Source of the DNA: an uncultured Prevotella sp.
GTDB taxonomy: Bacteria; Bacteroidota; Bacteroidia; Bacteroidales; Bacteroidaceae
Assembly: GCA_945827565.1 (NCBI GenBank)
Contig: CALZNR010000001.1
Span: 1-25,975 of the forward strand
Length of the DNA stretch: 25,975 nt
Direction of reading: 5' to 3'
How positions within the stretch are numbered: the stretch's first letter is position 1; each line of letters begins with the position of its first letter. This document shows, piece by piece, positions 14,112-22,427 of the stretch. The position numbers and the translations under genes are program-made. A model generated the notes under the pieces. It was not told the DNA's origin and did no database searches. It worked only from the letters and a program-made list of their open reading frames with translations.

Positions 14112-17100
14112 ATGAAAGACGAAAATATAAAGAAAGTATTGTTGTTGGGTTCCGGCGCCTTGAAGATAGGTGAGGCTGGAGAGTTTGACTATTCTGGTTC
14201 GCAGGCACTGAAAGCACTGCGCGAGGAGGGAGTAACCACCATCCTTATCAATCCCAATATCGCCACAGTGCAAACATCTGAAGGAGTGGCCGACCAGATT
14301 TATTTCCTGCCAGTACAGCCCTATTTCGTGGAAAGGGTGATAGAGAAAGAGCGTCCCGATGGCATTCTCTTGGCATTTGGAGGTCAAACGGCACTTAACT
14401 GTGGAGTAGAACTCTACAAGAGTGGTGTGCTGGAGAAGTACAATGTGAAAGTGTTGGGCACACCAGTACAGGCCATTATGGATACGGAAGACCGTGAACT
14501 CTTTGTTGAGAAACTCAACGAGATTGATGTGAAAACCATCAAGAGTGAGGCTTGCGAAACCATTGAACAGGCACGCAAGGCAGCTGCACAACTGGGCTAC
14601 CCTGTGATATTGAGAGCAGCCTATGCCCTTGGAGGATTGGGTAGCGGATTCTGTGACAATGAGGAGGAACTGAACAAACTGGCTGAAAAAGCGTTCTCTT
14701 TCTCACCGCAGGTATTGGTGGAGAAGAGTTTGAAAGGGTGGAAGGAGATAGAGTACGAGGTGGTGCGCGACCGTTATGACAACTGCATCACTGTATGTAA
14801 CATGGAGAATTTTGACCCGCTCGGCATCCATACAGGCGAGAGTATCGTTATCGCTCCCTCACAAACGCTGACCAATAGCGAGTATCATAAGTTGAGAGCA
14901 TTGAGCATCAAGATAATCCGCCATATAGGTATAGTGGGAGAGTGCAACGTGCAGTATGCCTTTGATCCTGTGAGTGAGGACTACAGAGTGATTGAGGTTA
15001 ATGCCCGTTTGAGTCGCTCCTCGGCTTTGGCATCCAAAGCCACTGGTTATCCTTTGGCTTTTGTGGCTGCCAAGTTGGGTATGGGTTATGGACTCTTTGA
15101 ACTGAAGAACTCTGTAACCAAAACCACCAGTGCCTTCTTTGAACCTGCACTTGACTATGTGGTGTGCAAGATTCCCCGTTGGGACTTGAGCAAGTTCAGA
15201 GGAGTGGATAAGGAACTGGGCTCGTCTATGAAGTCTGTGGGCGAGGTGATGGCAATAGGACGCAACTTTGAAGAGGCTATCCAAAAGGGTCTGCGCATGA
15301 TAGGGCAGGGAATGCACGGATTTGTAGAAAATAAGGAACTGCAAATCCCCGATATAGATGCAGCATTGAGAGAACCTACCGATAAGCGTGTGTTTATCAT
15401 TTCCAAGGCGATGCACAAGGGCTATACCATCGACCAGATACACGAACTGACCAAGATAGACAAGTGGTTCCTGTACAAACTCAAGCACATCATTGACATC
15501 GATGAGCAACTCAAGGCTCTGAAGAGTGTCAACAACCTGAGCAAGGAGCAGTTGCGTGAGGCCAAGGTGTATGGATTTACCGATTTCCAGATAGCCCGTG
15601 CCGTGGGACTTGAGACTGAGCTGAAGAGCATGGCAAAAGCAGGATTGGTGGTACGCCAGCTACGCAAGAGTTATGGTATTCTGCCTGTGGTGAAGCAGAT
15701 AGACACTTTGGCAGCTGAGTATCCAGCACAGACCAACTATCTGTACCTTACGTATGCAGGTGTGGAGCACGATATTCCATTTGTCAACGACAAACGCTCT
15801 ATCATTGTATTGGGCTCAGGTGCCTATCGCATCGGTTCTTCCGTAGAGTTTGACTGGTGTGGTGTGCAGGCATTGAACACAATACGCAAGGAGGGTTATC
15901 GCTCGGTGATGATCAACTACAATCCTGAGACCGTTTCCACCGACTATGATATGTGCGACCGCCTGTACTTCGATGAACTTACCTTTGAGCGTGTGATGGA
16001 CATCATTGACTTGGAGGTGCCTCAGGGAGTAATCGTCTCCACTGGCGGACAAATACCTAACAACCTTGCAGTGCGCTTAGACGAGCAGCACGTGCCCATC
16101 TTGGGTACCACTGCCAAGGACATTGACAATGCAGAAGACAGAGCCAAGTTCTCGTCGATGTTGAGTCGCAACGGTATTGACCAGCCCGCATGGAGTGCGC
16201 TTACCTCTATGGACGATATCAACAAGTTTATAGAGCAGGTAGGTTTCCCCGTTCTGGTGCGCCCTTCGTATGTACTTTCGGGTGCAGCAATGAATGTGTG
16301 CAGCAATCAGGAAGAGTTGGAGAAGTTCTTGAAACTGGCAGCCAATGTGAGTGAAGACCATCCTGTGGTGGTGAGCCAGTTCATAGAACATGCCAAGGAA
16401 GTAGAGATGGATGCTGTGGCCCGCAACGGAGAGATTGTGGCTTATGCCATCAGTGAGCATATAGAGTTTGCTGGTGTACATTCGGGAGATGCTACCATAC
16501 AGTTCCCACCCCAGAAACTTTATTGTGAGACTATCCGTCGCATCAAGCGCGTGAGCAAACGTATAGCAGAGGAGTTGCACATCAGCGGACCATTCAATAT
16601 CCAGTTCCTTGCGAAGGAAAACGATATCAAGGTGATAGAGTGCAACCTGCGCGCTTCCCGATCGTTCCCCTTTGTGAGCAAGGTGCTGAAGATAAATCTG
16701 ATAGAACTTGCCACCAAGGTGATGCTCGGACTGCCTGTAGAGAAACCTCACAAGAGCTTGTTCGACTTGGATTACGTTGGCATTAAGGCAAGCCAGTTCT
16801 CGTTTAATCGCTTGCAGAAGGCCGACCCTGTGCTTGGTGTGGATATGGCTTCTACTGGCGAGGTTGGTTGTCTCGGTGACGACAGTGCCTGCGCCTTGCT
16901 CAAGAGCATGCTGTCTGTAGGTTATCGCATCCCGGAAAAAAATATCCTGCTTTCTACGGGAAGTGCCAAGCAGAAGACTGCCATGCTGGATGCAGCAAAG
17001 ACATTGCTGGCACGTGGCTATAAACTGTATGCCACGGGAGGTACCTCCAAGTTCCTCACAGAAAACAATATCGAGAACACCTTGGTATATTGGCCATCGG

Positions 17101-17339
17101 AGGAAGGGCAGCCGCAAGCACTCGACATGTTGCACAACCATGAGATAGATATGGTGGTGAACATTCCCAAGAACTTGTCGGCTGGGGAATTGAGCAATGG
17201 CTATAAGATACGTCGTGCAGCCATTGACCTCAATGTGCCCCTGCTCACCAATGCGCGCTTGGCATCTGCCTTTATCCAGGCATTTTGCAATATGTCGCTC
17301 GATGACATTACAGTCAAGAGTTGGGAAGAGTACAAATAA
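14112..17339 (+). CDS. carB: Carbamoyl-phosphate synthase large subunit
   Basis: A 1075-residue synthase that makes carbamoyl phosphate from bicarbonate, ammonia and two ATP. Two homologous halves are visible. The first starts LLLGSGALKIGEAGEFDYSG, with FGGQTALNCGVEL and an ATP-grasp with GGLGSGF and EVNARLSRSSALASKATG. The second starts near residue 560 (IVLGSGAYRIGSSVEFDW), with STGGQIPNNLA, RPSYVLSGAAMNV and ECNLRASRSFPFVSK. An MGS-like allosteric domain occupies about 940-1060 (KNILLSTGSAKQK, YATGGTSKFL, VNIPKN), where nucleotides such as UMP or ornithine act in other bacteria. Many blocks agree with animal CAD more closely than with E. coli CarB, for example KGWKEIEYEVVRD. Intact. Confidence 0.97.
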   Translation: MKDENIKKVLLLGSGALKIGEAGEFDYSGSQALKALREEGVTTILINPNIATVQTSEGVADQIYFLPVQPYFVERVIEKERPDGILLAFGGQTALNCGVELYKSGVLEKYNVKVLGTPVQAIMDTEDRELFVEKLNEIDVKTIKSEACETIEQARKAAAQLGYPVILRAAYALGGLGSGFCDNEEELNKLAEKAFSFSPQVLVEKSLKGWKEIEYEVVRDRYDNCITVCNMENFDPLGIHTGESIVIAPSQTLTNSEYHKLRALSIKIIRHIGIVGECNVQYAFDPVSEDYRVIEVNARLSRSSALASKATGYPLAFVAAKLGMGYGLFELKNSVTKTTSAFFEPALDYVVCKIPRWDLSKFRGVDKELGSSMKSVGEVMAIGRNFEEAIQKGLRMIGQGMHGFVENKELQIPDIDAALREPTDKRVFIISKAMHKGYTIDQIHELTKIDKWFLYKLKHIIDIDEQLKALKSVNNLSKEQLREAKVYGFTDFQIARAVGLETELKSMAKAGLVVRQLRKSYGILPVVKQIDTLAAEYPAQTNYLYLTYAGVEHDIPFVNDKRSIIVLGSGAYRIGSSVEFDWCGVQALNTIRKEGYRSVMINYNPETVSTDYDMCDRLYFDELTFERVMDIIDLEVPQGVIVSTGGQIPNNLAVRLDEQHVPILGTTAKDIDNAEDRAKFSSMLSRNGIDQPAWSALTSMDDINKFIEQVGFPVLVRPSYVLSGAAMNVCSNQEELEKFLKLAANVSEDHPVVVSQFIEHAKEVEMDAVARNGEIVAYAISEHIEFAGVHSGDATIQFPPQKLYCETIRRIKRVSKRIAEELHISGPFNIQFLAKENDIKVIECNLRASRSFPFVSKVLKINLIELATKVMLGLPVEKPHKSLFDLDYVGIKASQFSFNRLQKADPVLGVDMASTGEVGCLGDDSACALLKSMLSVGYRIPEKNILLSTGSAKQKTAMLDAAKTLLARGYKLYATGGTSKFLTENNIENTLVYWPSEEGQPQALDMLHNHEIDMVVNIPKNLSAGELSNGYKIRRAAIDLNVPLLTNARLASAFIQAFCNMSLDDITVKSWEEYK

Positions 17340-17375
17340 TCTGTGGGTATATCCTGTGTAGGAAAAGCCTGTGAT

Positions 17376-17879
17376 ATGATGAAGATAACAGTCAAAGACA
17401 ATCTGTTGCGTGAAGCTGCAAACACGGGGATGGACGAATTCCTCTCCGTGTTTGTACACGCAATAAAAGATGCTATAGGCGGAGAACTCAACGCTGAAAA
17501 CATGGCAATGCTCAATGCCGAACAAATCACCTTGTTGGCCTACGACATGCTTCATGATGAGGTGATGGATGGTGGGTTTGTGCAGCTGATACACAATGGC
17601 TACGGACCATTCATCTTTCTCAATCCCTTTGCCAAGGCATTGAAGCAATGGGGAATGCGTGACTTGTCGAAGTTGATTTATGAGGCCCATACATTATATA
17701 ATAAGTATGGCAAGGAGATTGAACAGGAATGTTCTGATGAGGAGTTTATGGCACTGTTTGAACAATATGCTGAGTTTGACGACTTGGATGATGCCTTTGT
17801 GGAGAGTGAAGAGATGTTTACTTCTCAAGTGGCACGCTATGTGGATGAGCATATTGAGCACTTTGTAACCATAGAGTAG
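17376..17879 (+). CDS. DUF4375 / DMP19-like acidic protein
   Basis: A 167-residue, largely helical protein. The family signature is EQITLLAYDMLHDEVMDGGF followed by VQLIHNGYGPFI, at about residues 49-80, typical of DUF4375 (the DMP19 family). The C-terminal half is very acidic (SDEEFMALFEQYAEFDDLDD and onwards), and no signal peptide or membrane segment is seen. The Neisseria member DMP19 is described as a DNA mimic that binds a transcription factor; whether that applies here is unknown. I prefer the ATG at 17376 (or the adjacent ATG at 17379) over a GTG at 17343. It lies 36 bp after carB and 48 bp before smpB, so it appears to be part of the same transcription unit. Confidence 0.75.
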   Translation: MMKITVKDNLLREAANTGMDEFLSVFVHAIKDAIGGELNAENMAMLNAEQITLLAYDMLHDEVMDGGFVQLIHNGYGPFIFLNPFAKALKQWGMRDLSKLIYEAHTLYNKYGKEIEQECSDEEFMALFEQYAEFDDLDDAFVESEEMFTSQVARYVDEHIEHFVTIE

Positions 17880-17895
17880 AATTGGAAGAAATTTT

Positions 17896-17918
17896 GGTGG
17901 AGATAATCAGAAACCACC
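17896..17918 (+). promoter_or_regulatory. Small hairpin between the DUF4375 gene and smpB
   Basis: GGTGG (17896-17900) and CCACC (17914-17918) can pair around a 13-base loop in the 48-bp gap, 10 bases before the smpB start. There is no U-tract. It is weak and possibly accidental. Confidence 0.2.
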
Positions 17919-17927
17919 CTGACGTAC

Positions 17928-18416
17928 ATGAACAAGGAACAAGAGTTGATAAGGAAGAAAAGTCCGGTGAATATCAGGAACAAGAAAGCCTCTTTTGAGT
18001 ATTTCTTTATAGAAACATACACCGCCGGAATAGTGCTTACGGGCACTGAGATTAAATCTATCAGACAGGGAAAGGCAAGTCTGGTAGATTCTTTCTGTTA
18101 TATCAACAACGGAGAAGTATGGGTAAAGGGGATGAATGTAACCCCCTATTTCTATGGCTCGTATAATAATCACGAGGCAAAAAGAGACAGGAAATTGCTG
18201 CTCAACAGAAAGGAAATAAGCAAACTGCAGAGTGCCACAAAGCAAACAGGCTACACCATTGTGCCTCTGTTGGTTTTTATTGATGAGCATGGCAGGGCAA
18301 AGATGGATATAGCCCTTTGCAAAGGTAAAAAGGAATTTGACAAGCGACAAACTCTCAAGGAAAAGGAAGACCGCAGGGAGATGGATAGAGCCAAGAAAAT
18401 ATCGCCTTATGGATAA
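17928..18416 (+). CDS. smpB: SsrA (tmRNA)-binding protein
   Basis: A 162-residue protein that binds tmRNA and delivers it to stalled ribosomes for trans-translation. Family blocks are [22 protein letters not shown] with [17 protein letters not shown] (about 18-54), [17 protein letters not shown], and a basic C-terminal tail ([20 protein letters not shown] onwards) that lies in the empty mRNA channel. Length is normal. The last 8 bases overlap the metH start, so the two genes are probably translationally coupled. No tmRNA gene is visible in this window. Confidence 0.97.
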   Translation: MNKEQELIRKKSPVNIRNKKASFEYFFIETYTAGIVLTGTEIKSIRQGKASLVDSFCYINNGEVWVKGMNVTPYFYGSYNNHEAKRDRKLLLNRKEISKLQSATKQTGYTIVPLLVFIDEHGRAKMDIALCKGKKEFDKRQTLKEKEDRREMDRAKKISPYG

Positions 18417-21171
18417 AGCATATTTTGAAAGCATTTTACAACAGAGAATATTGATTCTTGATGGTGCCATGGGCACCACAATACAGCAATACGGATTAGG
18501 TGAGAAAGAGTTTAAGGGTGAAAGATTTGCAAAGGTTGAGAAACAACTGAAGGGTAACAACGATGTTCTGAATATCACGCAGCCTCAAATCATAGCAGAG
18601 ATTCACCGCAGATATCTTGAGGCTGGAGCAGATATTATCACCACCAACACTTTTTGCAGTCAGGTCATATCTCAAGCGGAGTATGGTCTTGAAGCCGAGA
18701 GCAGTGAAATGGCACTGAAAGGTGCCAGAATTGCCAGGGAGATGGCAGACAGGTATTACTCTCCTGAGAAGCCCCGATGGGTGGCTGGTTCGGTAGGGCC
18801 CACCAACAAGACATGCTCTCTGAGTCCAGATGTGAACAATCCGGCTGCACGTGACATCTGCTATGATGACCTCTACACTGCCTATCGCAAGCAGATAGAT
18901 GCTATGGTAGAGGGAGGGATTGACCTGCTGTTGATAGAAACCATTTTCGACACTCTGAATGCTAAGGCTGCGGTGGCTGCTGCCGTGGCAGTAATGGAGG
19001 TGAAACAGGTGCAGTTGCCCATTGTACTTTCCATTACAGTGAGTGATGGCAACGGAAGAATGTTGGGTGGACAGACCATTGAGGCCTTCCTTGCCACTAT
19101 CAGTACCCTGCCTATCTTTGCCGTTGGCATGAATTGCTCATTGGGAGCCAAGCAGATGAAGCCACTGCTGCGCATTCTCTCGGAAAAGGCATCATGCTAT
19201 GTGGTGGCTTATCCCAATGCGGGTATGCCCAACTGCATGGGCGAATATGATGAGACGGCAGAAGAGATGTCTGCACATGTGGCAGGCTTTATTGAAGAGC
19301 GCTTGGTGAATGTACTTGGAGGCTGTTGCGGTACTACCGATGAGTTTATCCGCAGCTTTGCAACCTTGACCGAGGGTCAACAGCCCAGAACAGTGCCTGC
19401 AAAGGATAAGTGTATGCAACTTGCAGGTTTGGAACCTCTGTATGTCAATGCCACCACAGGATTTGTCAATGTGGGTGAGCGGTGTAATGTGGCAGGTTCA
19501 CGCAAGTTTTTAAGACTTATCAATGAAAAGAAATACGAGGAGGCTCTTGCCATTGCTCGCAAGCAGGTGAAGGATGGGGCATTGGTCATCGATATCAATA
19601 TGGACGACGCACTGCTGGATGCTGAGAGAGAGATGACCACTTTCCTGAATCTTATTGCATCAGAACCTGATATTGCGGCGGTGCCTGTGATGATTGATTC
19701 ATCAGACTGGAAAGTTATTGCCTCTGCCTTGAAGTGTGTGCAGGGTAAGTGTATTGTCAATTCCATTTCCTTGAAGGTGGGCGAAGAGGCTTTTCTTGAA
19801 CATGCAGCCCTTATCAAGCGTCATGGAGCAGCAGCAGTGGTGATGTGTTTCGATGAACAAGGGCAAGCTACCACTTATGAAAGGCGCATAGAAATAGCTG
19901 AAAGGGCATACCGCCTGTTGACCCAAAAGGTGGGGATGGCACCACAAGATATTATTTTCGATCCCAATATCCTTGCTGTAGCAACGGGGATGGAAGAGCA
20001 TGCCTCTTACGCTCTCGACTTTATTCGTGCCACAGAGTGGATTAAACAGCATCTGCCAGGAGCACATGTCAGCGGGGGGGTGAGCAATCTCTCTTTCTCT
20101 TTCAGAGGCAACAACTACATCCGGGAGGCAATGCATGCAGTGTTCCTGTATCATGCCATGCAAAAGGGGATGGATTTTGGTATTGTAAATCCCAATGCTA
20201 AGGTGGCATACAGCGATATCCCTGCACCACAGCTGAGCGTGATAGAGGATGTAATTTTAAACAAAAGACACGATGCTGGAGACCTCCTATTGCAACTCGC
20301 TGATGAAATAAAGGCAGAGGAAGAGCGTAGGAAAGTTGCTCTAACAGCGGGCGGAGATGCAGTAAAGCAAACACCAGTAGCTGAAAGACCAGAAAGTATA
20401 GAAGAGCGTATTGTGCAATCACTTGTCAAAGGAGTGGGAGACTATATGCAGTCTGATTTGCAGGAGGCACTTCATACTTACAACAGGGCGGTGGATATCA
20501 TAGAGGGGCCGCTGATGAGCGGCATGAACCAGGTGGGTGAACTGTTTGGAAATGGTAAGATGTTCCTGCCACAGGTGGTAAAGTCGGCACGTACCATGAA
20601 GCAGGCAGTGGGCATATTGCAGCCTTATATCGAGCAAGAAAACAGTGGTATGCCTACCAAGGCTGGCACGGTGCTCGTTGCCACGGTCAAGGGAGATGTG
20701 CACGACATAGGCAAGAACATCGTTTCGGTGGTATTGGCGTGCAACAACTATCATGTGATAGACCTTGGAGTGATGGTACCAGCAGAGCAGATAGTGGAAC
20801 AAGTGTTGGAACATCGGGCAGATATAGTGGGACTGAGTGGACTGATTACTCCCAGTTTGGAAGAGATGATACATGTGATTGAAGCACTCAACAGAGCACA
20901 TATCACGGTGCCAGTGATGATAGGCGGAGCCACTACTAATGAGCTTTACGTGGCACTTAGGTTGGCTCCCTTGTATCATGGTGAAGTGGTGTGGGTGAAG
21001 GATGCTTCGCAAAATCCTATCGTGGCATCTCACCTGTTGGATGCCAACAACCAATCCTATATAGCATCTCTGCACCAAAGATATGAAAAATTGCGTGCCG
21101 ACTATCAGACCAGGCAGGTACATCTGCGCTCTCTTGAAGAGGCACGTGAGAATAAACTGAACCTGTTTTGA
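18409..21171 (+). CDS. metH: Cobalamin-dependent methionine synthase lacking the activation domain
   Basis: A 920-residue enzyme that moves a methyl group from methyltetrahydrofolate through cobalamin to homocysteine, making methionine. Domains in order: homocysteine/zinc domain ([27 protein letters not shown] carrying the zinc cysteines); pterin-binding TIM barrel ([34 protein letters not shown]); and cobalamin cap and binding domain ([11 protein letters not shown] with the cobalt-ligand His near 765, [16 protein letters not shown]). It ends [13 protein letters not shown], where E. coli MetH (1227 residues) continues with the AdoMet reactivation domain. No remnant follows the stop, so this looks like a split form needing a separate reactivase. 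The ATG at 18409 fits the family; a longer frame inside smpB does not. Confidence 0.93.
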   Translation: MDKAYFESILQQRILILDGAMGTTIQQYGLGEKEFKGERFAKVEKQLKGNNDVLNITQPQIIAEIHRRYLEAGADIITTNTFCSQVISQAEYGLEAESSEMALKGARIAREMADRYYSPEKPRWVAGSVGPTNKTCSLSPDVNNPAARDICYDDLYTAYRKQIDAMVEGGIDLLLIETIFDTLNAKAAVAAAVAVMEVKQVQLPIVLSITVSDGNGRMLGGQTIEAFLATISTLPIFAVGMNCSLGAKQMKPLLRILSEKASCYVVAYPNAGMPNCMGEYDETAEEMSAHVAGFIEERLVNVLGGCCGTTDEFIRSFATLTEGQQPRTVPAKDKCMQLAGLEPLYVNATTGFVNVGERCNVAGSRKFLRLINEKKYEEALAIARKQVKDGALVIDINMDDALLDAEREMTTFLNLIASEPDIAAVPVMIDSSDWKVIASALKCVQGKCIVNSISLKVGEEAFLEHAALIKRHGAAAVVMCFDEQGQATTYERRIEIAERAYRLLTQKVGMAPQDIIFDPNILAVATGMEEHASYALDFIRATEWIKQHLPGAHVSGGVSNLSFSFRGNNYIREAMHAVFLYHAMQKGMDFGIVNPNAKVAYSDIPAPQLSVIEDVILNKRHDAGDLLLQLADEIKAEEERRKVALTAGGDAVKQTPVAERPESIEERIVQSLVKGVGDYMQSDLQEALHTYNRAVDIIEGPLMSGMNQVGELFGNGKMFLPQVVKSARTMKQAVGILQPYIEQENSGMPTKAGTVLVATVKGDVHDIGKNIVSVVLACNNYHVIDLGVMVPAEQIVEQVLEHRADIVGLSGLITPSLEEMIHVIEALNRAHITVPVMIGGATTNELYVALRLAPLYHGEVVWVKDASQNPIVASHLLDANNQSYIASLHQRYEKLRADYQTRQVHLRSLEEARENKLNLF

Positions 21172-21230
21172 CATCACAATTCCTGTAAGGCAGGTTAAAA
21201 TAGGCAACAATCTAACTGAACAAAATATCT

Positions 21231-21872
21231 ATGAAGATAAAGAACATTATTTTTGATTTGGGGGGAGTTATACTCACCTTGGATCATGCACAGGCTGTAA
21301 GTCGATTTGAAGAACTCGGTCTGAAGGATGCTGCCTCGCGTCTGGATGCTTATACGCAAACTGGCATCTTCGGTGCCTTGGAGATGGGAGAGATCAGTGC
21401 AGAGGAGTTTCGCAAGGAACTGAGCTTGCTGGTGGGCAAGGAGTTGACCTACGATCAATGCGAGTATGCCTGGATGGGCTATTGTGCTGAGTTGCCACAG
21501 CGCAATCTGAAAGCTCTTGAAAAACTGCGTGCCGAGGGCTATCGTCTGATATTGCTTTCAAACACCAACCCTTTTATGATGGGATGGGTGATGAGCAGTC
21601 GTTTCGACGGACGTGGGCGCTCTTTGGCCACCTATATGGATGCTTGTTATGTCAGTTATCAATGCGGAATGATGAAGCCCGATGAAAGTTTTTTCAGACA
21701 CGTTTTGATGCAAGAACAGATTTTGCCTCAAAACACCTTGTTTGTAGATGATGGTCCTCGCAATGTAGCTGCGGCAAGTCAGGTAGGTATTCACACCTTC
21801 TGTCCGATAAACGGTGCGGATTGGACACAGGAGATATACAGCTATCTATCGTCTGATGCCCATAATGCTTAA
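21231..21872 (+). CDS. HAD-superfamily phosphatase, YihX-like
   Basis: A 213-residue HAD subfamily IA hydrolase. Motif I is IIFDLGGVI with nucleophile Asp9 and a glycine at the +2 position, as in E. coli YihX, a glucose-1-phosphatase. A helical cap follows (FGALEMGEISAEEFRKEL). Motif II is LILLSNTN, motif III the lysine in MMKPDESFF, and motif IV LFVDDGPRNVAAA. It is probably a cytosolic sugar-phosphate phosphatase; the substrate is uncertain. It lies 59 bp after metH on the same strand. Its last 27 bases overlap the 3' end of the convergent sugar transferase gene. Confidence 0.85.
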   Translation: MKIKNIIFDLGGVILTLDHAQAVSRFEELGLKDAASRLDAYTQTGIFGALEMGEISAEEFRKELSLLVGKELTYDQCEYAWMGYCAELPQRNLKALEKLRAEGYRLILLSNTNPFMMGWVMSSRFDGRGRSLATYMDACYVSYQCGMMKPDESFFRHVLMQEQILPQNTLFVDDGPRNVAAASQVGIHTFCPINGADWTQEIYSYLSSDAHNA

Positions 21873-22427
21873 CACGGTCTTTGCGATGATTCTGATGTCT
21901 GACAGCAGACTTTGGTGAGACATATCGTGCAAGTCCATTTCCAATCGGCGTAGCATCTTCTCCATGGTATTGGTGTAGCCATTATAAATGGTGGCATTTG
22001 AGGTGATGCCTGGACGCACTTGATACAGCAGTTCGTAGCGCTTGTCGTGTTCCATAATCCTCTTGATAAAATACTTGCGCTCTGGGCGTGGCCCCACAAA
22101 ACTCATATCACCTTTCAGCACATTCCACAGCTGTGGCAGTTCGTCAAGATGGGTGTTGCGCAGTATCCTACCTATTCTGGTGAGTCGGCAGTCGTCTTCC
22201 TCTGCAAGCATAGGAGTGCCATTCTCTTCAGTGTTGTTGACCATGCTTCTGAATTTGTAAATCAGAAACGGTTCTCCATTCAATCCAATACGCTCCTGAC
22301 TGTATATCACTGGGCAACCCTCTGTTATCCTAACAGCAAGGTATATCACCAAATACACAGGCGAAAGCAGTATGATGCCCAGCAGAGAGAAAAATATGTC
22401 GAAACCTCTTTTGTAAATGTTTGTCAT
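21846..22427 (-). CDS. Polyprenyl-phosphate sugar-phosphate transferase (second copy)
   Basis: A 193-residue monotopic phosphoglycosyl transferase of the bacterial sugar transferase (PglC/WcaJ core) family. It loads a sugar-1-phosphate onto undecaprenyl phosphate at the inner membrane, starting a glycan. Seen: the N-terminal re-entrant membrane helix ([21 protein letters not shown]), [40 protein letters not shown] with the catalytic Asp-Glu pair, GPRPE, and QVRPGIT. It has only the catalytic core, without the large N-terminal region of WbaP/WcaJ proteins. It is last in the leftward operon; its ATG overlaps the dehydratase stop by 4 bp. The sugar is unknown. Confidence 0.92.
   Translation of the reverse strand: MTNIYKRGFDIFFSLLGIILLSPVYLVIYLAVRITEGCPVIYSQERIGLNGEPFLIYKFRSMVNNTEENGTPMLAEEDDCRLTRIGRILRNTHLDELPQLWNVLKGDMSFVGPRPERKYFIKRIMEHDKRYELLYQVRPGITSNATIYNGYTNTMEKMLRRLEMDLHDMSHQSLLSDIRIIAKTVLSIMGIRR

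Noticed and set aside
13851..14591. Antisense ORF (246 codons) across the carA/carB junction
   Set aside because: Spans the junction of two certain genes and shows no domain or signal of its own.
16077..17690. Long antisense ORF (537 codons) opposite the end of carB and the DUF4375 gene
   Set aside because: It is rich in His, Gln and Cys, has no recognisable domain, and lies opposite two well-supported genes. It is a codon-bias shadow.
17896..18416. tmRNA (ssrA) gene beside smpB
   Set aside because: The flanks are fully occupied by coding sequence and no tRNA-like ends or tag ORF are visible.
21182..21194. CCTG-TAAGG-CAGG hairpin after metH as a terminator
   Set aside because: A four-base stem without a U-tract is too weak to call.
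20419..21210. Antisense ORF (263 codons) opposite metH
   Set aside because: No family features, His/Cys-rich shadow composition, and the opposite strand is an unambiguous MetH.
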